From contig JAUUYI010000100.1 in assembly GCA_030590525.1 (NCBI GenBank), positions 1-7,213 on the forward strand: a DNA stretch of 7,213 nt, read 5' to 3'. Below, in pieces: positions 1 to 5,277 of this stretch. Source of the stretch: Sedimenticola sp. GTDB taxonomy: Bacteria; Pseudomonadota; Gammaproteobacteria; Chromatiales; Chromatiaceae. The notes under the pieces were generated by a model. That model made no database searches and was not told the origin of the DNA. It saw only the letters and a list, made by a program, of their open reading frames with translations. A program made the position numbers and the translations under genes. The number at the start of each line of letters is the position of its first letter. The first letter of the stretch is position 1.

Positions 1-953
1 AGAAGCATCAGATCAGCCTCTCCGCCAGCATCGGAATTGCACTCTACCCGAAAGACGCAGCCAGCAGGGAAGATCTGATCCTGCATGCCGACCGGGCCAT
101 GTATCATGCCAAAAAGAGTGGTCGCAGCACTTTCAAATTCTATTCGAAACAGATTGACCAGCAGGCCCGCCGACGTCTACTGCTGGAAAATCGCCTCAGG
201 AAAGCACTCTCCAGGGACGAGTTCCGCATCCACTACCAACCTCAAATCGACCTGGAGAGCAGACAGGTCAGCGGATTGGAAGCGCTGTTGCGATGGCAGT
301 ACGATGACGACCAGTTACTCTATCCCGGTGAATTCATCTCGGTCGCGGAACAGACCGGACAGATGCCTTCCCTCGGCGAGTGGGTGCTGCGTACCGCCTG
401 CGACCAGCTGTCTCAATGGCACCAACTCGGCTTCGAAGAACTCTCGATAACCATCAATCTAAGTCCCAAACAGCTGGTTCAGGGTGACTTTCCGGCAAGG
501 GTTGCCGCTATCCTGGAGACCAGCGACGTATCCCCGTCGCAGCTCGGTTTCGACACCCGGGAACTTTTTCTGCAGGAACCGGAAAGCGGGGCGATCAAGG
601 TTGTGAACGAGCTCAAGCAGATGGGAATCCGCATTGCCCTGGATGATTTTGGCAGTGGCTACTCATCGCTCGCCCAGCTGCAGCAATCTCCCTTGGACAT
701 CCTCAAGATGGCCCCCCTCTTTATCGACCGAATCGGGCAGAAGACGGATACGATACCCCTTGCTGCGGCCATCATCTCACTGGCTCACGGACTGAAGCTG
801 AAAATCGTGGCCGAGGGAGTGGAGAACAGGGCGCAGCTGGATTTTTTATGCCGGCATCGATGTGACGGTGCCCAGGGACTGATGCTGGGAGAACCTCTCC
901 CGGCAGAGCAGACCAGTAATCTGCTCCAATCCGGCTGGTCACCCCTCTCCTGA
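1..953 (+). CDS. GGDEF-EAL cyclic-di-GMP turnover protein (3' part)
   Basis: This is the C-terminal 316 residues of a bifunctional c-di-GMP protein; the 5' end lies outside the window and the first complete codon is at position 3. Residues 1 to about 45 are the tail of a GGDEF (diguanylate cyclase) domain, with the typical SIGIALYP and ADRAMYHAKKSGR signatures. Residues about 60-310 form an EAL phosphodiesterase domain. Expected catalytic positions visible are Glu93 of EALLRW, Asn152 of INLSPKQ, Asp214-Asp215 of DDFGSGYSSL, Lys235, Glu271 of AEGVEN and Gln291. Two positions diverge: the motif usually read as E-(I/L)-T-E is D-T-R-E (Asp184, Glu187), and the usual K-I-D is K-M-A. The EAL domain is therefore mostly intact, but whether it hydrolyses c-di-GMP at full rate is unclear. 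The GGDEF active-site motif lies upstream and cannot be judged. The downstream PilZ gene is a plausible reader of the same signal. Confidence 0.95.
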   Translation, partial: KHQISLSASIGIALYPKDAASREDLILHADRAMYHAKKSGRSTFKFYSKQIDQQARRRLLLENRLRKALSRDEFRIHYQPQIDLESRQVSGLEALLRWQYDDDQLLYPGEFISVAEQTGQMPSLGEWVLRTACDQLSQWHQLGFEELSITINLSPKQLVQGDFPARVAAILETSDVSPSQLGFDTRELFLQEPESGAIKVVNELKQMGIRIALDDFGSGYSSLAQLQQSPLDILKMAPLFIDRIGQKTDTIPLAAAIISLAHGLKLKIVAEGVENRAQLDFLCRHRCDGAQGLMLGEPLPAEQTSNLLQSGWSPLS

Positions 954-981
954 AAACCGGGGAAATTTCGCATCTTCCTGG

Positions 982-1007
982 CTATGTTACCGTCTGGGGC
1001 AACATGG
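982..1007 (+). terminator. Imperfect hairpin after the GGDEF-EAL gene; possible weak terminator
   Basis: The arms 982-991 and 998-1007 pair over 10 positions, with one A-C mismatch and one G-T pair, around a 6-base loop. The hairpin starts 29 bases after the stop codon. It is followed by TATTCTTAT rather than a clean T run, so it would be a weak intrinsic terminator at best. It could instead be a protein-binding palindrome upstream of the next gene. No convincing -35/-10 pair is visible between it and position 1048. Confidence 0.25.
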
Positions 1008-1047
1008 TATTCTTATCAGTTATACCAAGTTCCGGAAAAACACAGCC

Positions 1048-1266
1048 ATGCCCTATTTTGTCTACCAGATCGAAACAGATAACCAGCTCGAGTGCCTGGA
1101 ATCACACCCCAAATATCAGGATGCGCGCAATCGCGTCCGTGCGCTTCGCGCCAGTCAAGTCGAGGACAGCCAGGCCTTGATCCGGTTGATCCATGCCAGC
1201 ACTGAGGCCGAAGCGGAGAAACTGCTGCTCACCCCGAGAGAAGCGCCTATCGAAGGGGATGACTGA
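1048..1266 (+). CDS. Small hypothetical protein (72 aa) upstream of the DUF1631 gene
   Basis: The gene encodes a 72-residue soluble protein beginning MPYFVYQI. It has a short beta-like N-terminus, a charged middle rich in Arg and Glu (YQDARNRVRALRASQ), and an acidic tail with helical character (ASTEAEAEKLLLTPRE). There is no signal peptide, membrane segment or cysteine-pair motif, and I do not recognise a named domain. The ribosome binding site is poor (CCGGAAAA about 10 bases upstream). Support comes from the compact open frame filling the gap between two same-strand genes, the protein-like composition, and the position 87 bases before the better DUF1631 start. The MPYFVYxI opening resembles small conserved proteins that I recall next to DUF1631 genes in gammaproteobacteria, but I cannot confirm that here. 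A role linked to the DUF1631 protein is inference from position only. Confidence 0.7.
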   Translation: MPYFVYQIETDNQLECLESHPKYQDARNRVRALRASQVEDSQALIRLIHASTEAEAEKLLLTPREAPIEGDD

Positions 1267-1340
1267 CGGCGTCCTCTGCGCACGGGCGGGATGCCCCACA
1301 CCCACTCAAGCCACCCGTTTATCCCATCAGAAACCAGAAA

Positions 1341-1345
1341 AAGGA
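1341..1345 (+). promoter_or_regulatory. Ribosome binding site favouring the DUF1631 start at 1354
   Basis: AAGGA sits 8 bases before the ATG at 1354. The in-frame ATG at 1291 has only the weaker G-rich GGGCGGG directly against it. The 21 extra residues from 1291 (His, Ser and Pro rich) do not resemble a domain. I therefore prefer 1354. Confidence 0.6.
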
Positions 1346-1353
1346 TTGCACGC

Positions 1354-3636
1354 ATGGAGAAAGAGGCGAGTCAAGGCGGCCACTCCAATCAACTGCAAAA
1401 ACACCTCCCTGTCCTGCATAAGTGCCGGGACAGTGCCCTATCCAGGCTCAATGGGCAGATGGACCAGATGTTTGAGCATGTGGAACCGGCGCTGCTCGAT
1501 TTCATGGACAAGGCCGAAACGAACCAGAGTCAGTTTCAGTTTATCGATGCCATCAGCGTGGTCTACAGCCACAAGGAGATGGTGAAACAGAGCTTCATGG
1601 AAGAGATCTCCAGAGGCTTCACCGAATTCAGCCACGGTCAGGCTATCAGCTACCCGGTACCACTACTTGACTCTCAGCGGAAAAAAAACGGCGATCTCGC
1701 GCTGGTTGATGAAGACGAGCTGAACCAGCGGCTGTCACTGCAGAATATGGTCGCAAAGGGGCAGAGCAACAGCTTTCAGCAACTCTACGCCCTGAATCAG
1801 CGACTGTCACTGGTGCGTGGCGGTCAGAAACTGGAACACCCTGATATCCCTGTCGGGCCACTCCATTGCACCTCCGCTTTCCAGACTGCGGCCAGCAAAT
1901 TCGGATTTGAAACCAATATTCTGCTCATAACCTACGCCCTGTTCGAGAAATATGTCATTCGGCAACTGAATGGGGTGTATGAAGAGTTCAATCAGGCGCT
2001 GATAGACAATGGTGTCTTTCCCAATCTACAGCTGAAAATCCCCAAGTCAGAGGAGCCTGTGCAAAAAGATACCGGCAGCGGGCAGGAAACTGCCGCAGAG
2101 GCCGATTTCGAAACCGTCGAACAGCTCAACAGCGAGGCCATGGACGTCACCCTCGGAGAGGAGCTATTCAGCTCGATCCGGAGCCTGCTGGCCTCCAGGC
2201 GGCTTCAGGACAGCCAGTACTTACCCCGTCCCGATTACGTCCAGGGTCCCGACGCAGGTGCTGGCAGTGGGGGCGGCGAACAGACGATAGTGAATACGCC
2301 GACCCTCGTCTCTGCCATTGGTGATATCCAGCCGGATCACGGCGCATCTTTCCTGCCACAGCCTGACAAGGCCGGCAACCTCCCTGCCAGTGTCGAAATC
2401 GACATGCAGATACTGGAGCAGATCCAGCAGCGATTGGTGCGAGAACGGGAAAGGCTGTTTCAGAATATCAATCCCAGCGAGATACCCAGCGCCGATCTGG
2501 ATACCATTGAGCTAGTGGGTATGCTGTTCGAGCACGTACTGAACGAGGATAATCTGCCGAACATCGCCAAGGCCCTGATCAGTCATCTGCACACACCCTA
2601 CCTCAAGATAGCCATCCTCGACCGCCATTTCCTGATCGGTTCGAAACACATCGCTCGCCAACTGCTGAACCTGATGGTAGATGCCGGTCGCCTGTGGATC
2701 GAAGAAAACGACCTGCGGCGCGGCATCTATTATCCGATGCAGGAACAGGTCAACCGGATCCTGGCTGAATTCAAGGATGATATCTCACTGTTCGATGAGA
2801 TCTATGAGACCTTCTCAAGGCAACTGGAAGAGTTGGAACAGAAGGCCAAGGTGGTGGAGACCCGCGCCCGCGAAGCGGCCAAGGGGAAGGAGCGCCTGGA
2901 AAATGCCCGTGCACAGGTACGCAATACCATCCATGAACGAATCGGTAATCGGCGTTGCCACCCCGTCATCGAGAGCTTCCTGAACCATGCCTGGCAGGAC
3001 AAGATGATTTTGATGCTACTGCGCGACCCCAACATCGAAGTCACATCCGAGTGGCAACAAGTACTCAGTGTTATCGACGACATGCTCTGGGCCTATCGCA
3101 TCCGGGGTGACCTGCAGATGCGTGCGGCGCTGCAGGAAAAATTACCAGATATCAAACAGCGCATCGAGAAGGGTCTCTCCTCCATGGGCAACCTCCAGCC
3201 AGCCCCCCAGGCACTGTTCGAACTGCTCTCCAGCCTGCCGGAGGCAACCCAGGCAGCGGCGAGTGAGCCGAAGAGGTCAGCCGCGAAACAACGCCAGGAG
3301 AGAAAGGAGCCCATCCCGAAGCCAGCTGGTCCTATCTTGACCCAGCAGGAGAAGACAATGGTCGATGTATTGAAAAAGACCAGATTCGGCGCCTGGTTCG
3401 AGCTGGAGGATGACAATGGGAAGAGGCACCGCTTGAAACTATCCTGGTTCAGCCCCGTCACCAGCAAGTACATGTTCGTAGACAAGTCCGGCATCCAGGC
3501 GCTGGTTACCCCAATCGAGGTACTCGCCCGGCAGATGTGTCAAGGAAAGGCCAGGATTCTGCGGTCTCCGGGTACACCCTTCGTGGATCGTGCCCTGAAG
3601 GCCGTCCTTCGAATGCTACACAAGTCCAGCACCTGA
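1354..3636 (+). CDS. DUF1631 family protein (760 aa)
   Basis: This is a large, mostly helical cytoplasmic protein that I assign to the DUF1631 family from its overall pattern. Residues about 20-90 hold a typical opening helical segment (CRDSALSRL, then NQSQFQFIDAISVV). Around residues 100-170 the motif LNQRLSL occurs twice. A poorly conserved acidic and Gly/Pro-rich stretch spans about 230-350. The core helical region follows, with a likely coiled coil near residues 485-530. A Lys/Arg/Pro-rich linker (about 630-665) leads to a C-terminal beta-rich segment with G679-A-W-F, RLKLSWFSP (693-701) and YMFVD (706-710). That tail resembles PilZ-like folds but lacks an obvious RxxxR motif. Length is normal for the family, and no frameshift is seen. 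No biochemical function is established that I can name; some relatives carry the label thymidine phosphorylase, which nothing in this sequence supports. A PilZ gene starts 23 bases downstream, suggesting one transcript and a link to c-di-GMP signalling. An alternative start lies at 1291. Confidence 0.9.
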   Translation: MEKEASQGGHSNQLQKHLPVLHKCRDSALSRLNGQMDQMFEHVEPALLDFMDKAETNQSQFQFIDAISVVYSHKEMVKQSFMEEISRGFTEFSHGQAISYPVPLLDSQRKKNGDLALVDEDELNQRLSLQNMVAKGQSNSFQQLYALNQRLSLVRGGQKLEHPDIPVGPLHCTSAFQTAASKFGFETNILLITYALFEKYVIRQLNGVYEEFNQALIDNGVFPNLQLKIPKSEEPVQKDTGSGQETAAEADFETVEQLNSEAMDVTLGEELFSSIRSLLASRRLQDSQYLPRPDYVQGPDAGAGSGGGEQTIVNTPTLVSAIGDIQPDHGASFLPQPDKAGNLPASVEIDMQILEQIQQRLVRERERLFQNINPSEIPSADLDTIELVGMLFEHVLNEDNLPNIAKALISHLHTPYLKIAILDRHFLIGSKHIARQLLNLMVDAGRLWIEENDLRRGIYYPMQEQVNRILAEFKDDISLFDEIYETFSRQLEELEQKAKVVETRAREAAKGKERLENARAQVRNTIHERIGNRRCHPVIESFLNHAWQDKMILMLLRDPNIEVTSEWQQVLSVIDDMLWAYRIRGDLQMRAALQEKLPDIKQRIEKGLSSMGNLQPAPQALFELLSSLPEATQAAASEPKRSAAKQRQERKEPIPKPAGPILTQQEKTMVDVLKKTRFGAWFELEDDNGKRHRLKLSWFSPVTSKYMFVDKSGIQALVTPIEVLARQMCQGKARILRSPGTPFVDRALKAVLRMLHKSST

Positions 3637-3647
3637 CATACCAGCCC

Positions 3648-3654
3648 AGGAAAA
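3648..3654 (+). promoter_or_regulatory. Ribosome binding site for the PilZ gene
   Basis: AGGAAAA lies just after the DUF1631 stop and about 8 bases (from AGGA) before the ATG at 3660. It fixes the PilZ start at 3660. The same frame is open further upstream, but that stretch overlaps the DUF1631 coding region and reads as a frame shadow. Confidence 0.7.
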
Positions 3655-3659
3655 CAACT

Positions 3660-3995
3660 ATGCATGAGAACCGTTCCAGTCCACGCAAGCAGCTCAATGA
3701 ACACATCGATGTGCTCGACATCAATTCCGAGAAGCCTTTAGGTACCCTGGTCAATATCTCGACTGGCGGTTTTATGCTGTTCTCCAATAATCCACTGGAC
3801 ACCAACCGACTGTTCCAGGTGCGCCTGCTGATGCCGGAATCTGTTGTGGGAGAAACCCTGGAATTGGGTGCGGAGAGCCTCTGGTGCAGCGATGCCAGTG
3901 ATTCCGGTGGTTACTGGACGGGCTTCCAGATCATCGACATTTCGGATCGGGGTCTCGAATTGACCAAGCAACTGCTCGACAACTGGACCATGTAA
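3660..3995 (+). CDS. Single-domain PilZ protein, predicted c-di-GMP receptor
   Basis: The 111-residue protein is almost entirely one PilZ domain. Both ligand-binding signatures are present: R5-S-S-P-R9, the RxxxR switch motif, and N32-I-S-T-G-G37, the (D/N)xSxxG motif on the barrel. The rest alternates as expected for a beta barrel (FQVRLLMP, ESLWCS, YWTGFQIIDIS) and ends in a helix (LTKQLLDNWTM). There is no second domain, signal peptide or membrane segment, so it should be a soluble adaptor whose shape changes on binding c-di-GMP. The start is chosen for its ribosome binding site and because R5 then lies at the very N-terminus, as usual in stand-alone PilZ proteins. It follows the DUF1631 gene by 23 bases and is probably co-transcribed with it. 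Its output partner is unknown; the DUF1631 protein is an obvious candidate by position. Confidence 0.93.
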   Translation: MHENRSSPRKQLNEHIDVLDINSEKPLGTLVNISTGGFMLFSNNPLDTNRLFQVRLLMPESVVGETLELGAESLWCSDASDSGGYWTGFQIIDISDRGLELTKQLLDNWTM

Positions 3996-4164
3996 GCTGG
4001 AAATATTGTTCAAAAGAAGCCCGGCAGCCTCTCATCAAACAGCCTGTGACTGATTGCTTTTAAGAATGATAAATTATCCTGATTACCTACATGTCTAAGC
4101 TGGTTTTCAAGCCATTTTCGCCGTAAATTCTCAATTTTTCGGGGCAATTTCGTAGGGGGGATAA

Positions 4165-4209
4165 GGCGCGTGCACAGAACTTTCGTTTTGCACTACACTT
4201 ATGCGCGCC
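4165..4209. repeat. Nested inverted repeats within the 246-bp segment (left inner pair)
   Basis: GGCGCG at 4165-4170 is complementary to CGCGCC at 4204-4209. Inside it, GTGCA at 4170-4174 is complementary to TGCAC at 4189-4193; the two stems share base 4170 and so are alternatives at that point. The stems are short, so this is weak alone, but it adds to the folded character of the segment. Confidence 0.35.
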
Positions 4210-4261
4210 GCATCCACCAATGGTCTGACCACATGCCGCAACGCCCGGAATGGTGGATGCG
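4209..4261. repeat. 11-bp perfect inverted repeat within the 246-bp segment
   Basis: CGCATCCACCA at 4209-4219 and its exact reverse complement at 4251-4261 flank a 31-base loop. The loop itself starts with a small palindrome, TGGTC-T-GACCA, at 4221-4231. On either strand this would fold as a stable stem. There is no T run after it, so it is not a terminator. Confidence 0.6.
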
Positions 4262-4361
4262 CTACTACGGCGTCCAGGCTGCCCATTGCCTTGGAGCATC
4301 GCTTAGATACGTAGGTAATCAGGTTGGGATATGGGTTAACTCTGCCTGGTCAGATTGATAC

Positions 4362-4399
4362 CTGGAATGGGAAAAAACCGCGATCCCCTGGCATTCCAG
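4362..4399. repeat. 8-bp inverted repeat upstream of the CBS gene
   Basis: CTGGAATG at 4362-4369 and CATTCCAG at 4392-4399 are perfect reverse complements separated by 22 bases. The pair lies outside the 246-bp segment and 62 bases before the CBS start codon. It could be a transcription-factor site with two half-sites or a leader hairpin; nothing decides between them. Confidence 0.35.
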
Positions 4400-4419
4400 A
4401 CCATTTTCTCTGTTAATCG

Positions 4420-4429
4420 GGATATATCC
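4420..4429. promoter_or_regulatory. Perfect 10-bp palindrome before the CBS gene
   Basis: GGATATATCC is a perfect palindrome 31 bases before the CBS start codon. It may be a small operator or overlap a -10 element (TATATC), but no good -35 box is found at normal spacing. No promoter for the CBS gene can be named with confidence. Confidence 0.2.
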
Positions 4430-4460
4430 ATGTTTCAATCCTGGCAGAGGAGATAACGTA

Positions 4461-4880
4461 ATGGGTGCCGCCGTGAAGCGAATCAGTGTCAGAGACGTAA
4501 TGAAACAGCAGTATGGGATGATCCACAGCAAGGACACGGTTTATGATGCGCTGACTATGATGAAGCGGCTCAAGACCTCGGTGCTGGTGGTGGACCGGCA
4601 CCATGAGGGTGATGAGTACGGTCTGCTGCTGGTGTCGGATATCGCCCGCGAGGTGTTGGCCAAGGATCGCTCCTGCAGTCGGGTGAATGTCTATGAGGTG
4701 ATGCTCAAGCCAGCTGTATATGTCGACCCCGATATGGATATCCGCTATTGCTCCAGACTGTTTGCCCGGTTCAGCCTGGTGCGCGCACTGGTGATCGAGA
4801 AGAAGCAGGTGCTGGGGACGATCAGTCCCAATTCGCTGGTTCTCGATGGTATGTTTGCGCTGGAAGAGGCCAATGAGTGA
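4461..4880 (+). CDS. Stand-alone protein with tandem CBS domains
   Basis: The 139-residue cytoplasmic protein consists of two CBS domains and little else. CBS1 spans about residues 8-66 (RDVM at 11-14, LLLVSDI at 55-61) and CBS2 about 77-130 (YEVM, then LGTISPNSLV). CBS pairs usually form a Bateman module that binds adenosine nucleotides and changes conformation with energy state or second messengers. CBS1 keeps the aspartate expected to contact ribose (Asp60). In CBS2 the matching position appears to be Ser125, so one site may be lost. No enzyme, transporter or DNA-binding domain is attached, so any effector must act in trans. The ATG at 4461 has a strong ribosome binding site, AGAGGAG at 4446-4452. 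Long non-coding stretches on both sides suggest that it is transcribed alone. Its target cannot be told from this window. Confidence 0.9.
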   Translation: MGAAVKRISVRDVMKQQYGMIHSKDTVYDALTMMKRLKTSVLVVDRHHEGDEYGLLLVSDIAREVLAKDRSCSRVNVYEVMLKPAVYVDPDMDIRYCSRLFARFSLVRALVIEKKQVLGTISPNSLVLDGMFALEEANE

Positions 4881-4984
4881 GTGTTGCAGACGCCGGTAGC
4901 GACCCTTGTCAGACAGGTGTATCGATGCCTCAAATTCAGGGACTTATTATTTCGCGAGTTCTAAGATCAAAAAGCGCAATATTT

Positions 4985-5018
4985 GTAGGTTGGACTTCGC
5001 AAGCTCAGTCCAACCTAC
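4985..5018. repeat. REP-like palindrome beginning GTAG
   Basis: Bases 4985-4996 and 5007-5018 form a perfect 12-bp stem around a 10-base loop (TCGCAAGCTC). The unit starts GTAG and ends CTAC, the tetranucleotide seen at the foot of many REP elements mobilised by RAYT transposases. Closely similar GTAGGTTGG palindromes are, to my knowledge, common intergenic repeats in gammaproteobacteria. It is followed by GGGGTAATG rather than a T run, so it is not a canonical terminator. It could still stabilise the 3' end of the CBS transcript. Confidence 0.65.
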
Positions 5019-5105
5019 GGGGTAATGTGACAAAGTAGAATTAGAACATCTGAAGTTCCCCCACTCTGGTGTCGTTGCATTTGAGTCCGTCATAGTCAGC
5101 GCCTT

Positions 5106-5126
5106 CCCCCCTCCCCCCTCCCCCCT
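5106..5126. repeat. Tandem repeat, three copies of CCCCCCT
   Basis: Three exact 7-base units of six C and one T follow each other in a non-coding region. The opposite strand has three runs of six G separated by single A bases, which could adopt a quadruplex-type structure. Such tracts slip during replication, so the copy number may vary between cells. The tract ends 55 bases before the -10 hexamer proposed for the downstream ATPase gene. Confidence 0.8.
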
Positions 5127-5132
5127 CTGAAT

Positions 5133-5151
5133 CCTGGCGTCAGGTTTTTTT
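5133..5151 (+). terminator. Short hairpin plus T7 tract, weak terminator candidate
   Basis: CCTG at 5133-5136 pairs with CAGG at 5141-5144 around the loop GCGT and is followed directly by seven T. A 4-bp stem is short for an intrinsic terminator, and the CBS stop codon is about 250 bases upstream. The T tract could instead act as an A/T-rich upstream element for the promoter at 5182. Confidence 0.35.
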
Positions 5152-5181
5152 ACAATTCAGTGATCGACGCCGTGCCCATAA

Positions 5182-5187
5182 TATAAT
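5182..5187 (+). promoter_or_regulatory. Candidate sigma-70 -10 box for the ATPase-OmpA gene
   Basis: TATAAT is a perfect -10 hexamer in an A/T-rich stretch 90 bases before the ATG at 5278. The -35 region is poor; TTCAGT at 5156-5161 gives an over-long spacer of 20. The T-rich 5145-5157 stretch would lie near the UP-element position. A promoter is expected here because the previous gene ends almost 400 bases upstream. Confidence 0.4.
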
Positions 5188-5277
5188 AACAATTTGAAAA
5201 TAAAGAATATATTGGATGCGGCATGAATATTGCCCTAAATTTCATTAGTGAGTTTGTTCCCGGATGTTGAGTAATTT

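Larger units (their letters stand above)
4078..4323. repeat. 246-bp segment with long terminal inverted repeats; MITE-like element or structured RNA
   Basis: The two ends, 4078-4100 and 4301-4323, are inverted copies of each other over 23 positions, with only one A-C mismatch (4091/4310) and one G-T pair (4093/4308). The outer 13 bases (CCTGATTACCTAC and its complement) match perfectly. After a 5-base break, pairing resumes at 4106-4111 with 4290-4295. The segment lies wholly between the PilZ and CBS genes, carries no plausible gene, and contains nested inverted repeats. A short non-autonomous mobile element would have this layout, but I find no convincing target-site duplication (left flank AAATTAT, right flank TTGGGAT). 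A folded RNA closed by a long stem is the main alternative. Confidence 0.6.

Noticed and set aside
1291..1353. Longer DUF1631 start at 1291
   Set aside because: The ribosome binding site is weaker than that for 1354, and the extra 21 residues look untranslated. Still possible, so it is noted as an alternative.
3537..3659. N-terminal extension of the PilZ protein from an upstream ATG
   Set aside because: It would overlap the DUF1631 gene by 100 bases in another frame, has no PilZ-like content, and a good ribosome binding site precedes 3660.
4054..4080. TTGCTT/TATCCT as a promoter upstream of the CBS gene
   Set aside because: The spacer is only 15 bases, both boxes are poor, and the second box overlaps the edge of the inverted-repeat segment.
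4087..4299. Minus-strand frame of 70 codons inside the same segment
   Set aside because: It is a by-product of the palindromic sequence, with no ribosome binding site or recognisable protein features.
4078..4323. Integron attC-type recombination site
   Set aside because: The outer arms are palindromic, but the RYYYAAC/GTTRRRY core sites are absent and no gene cassette or integrase is nearby.
4170..4358. Open frame of 62 codons starting with GTG after a purine-rich AGGGGGG
   Set aside because: It lies almost entirely in the palindromic segment, spans its right end, and its Trp/His-rich protein follows the inverted repeats rather than any domain. The good-looking ribosome binding site is the only support.
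4985..5018. Hairpin as an intrinsic terminator of the CBS gene
   Set aside because: There is no T tract after it; GGGGTAATG follows. The GTAG start fits a REP element better.
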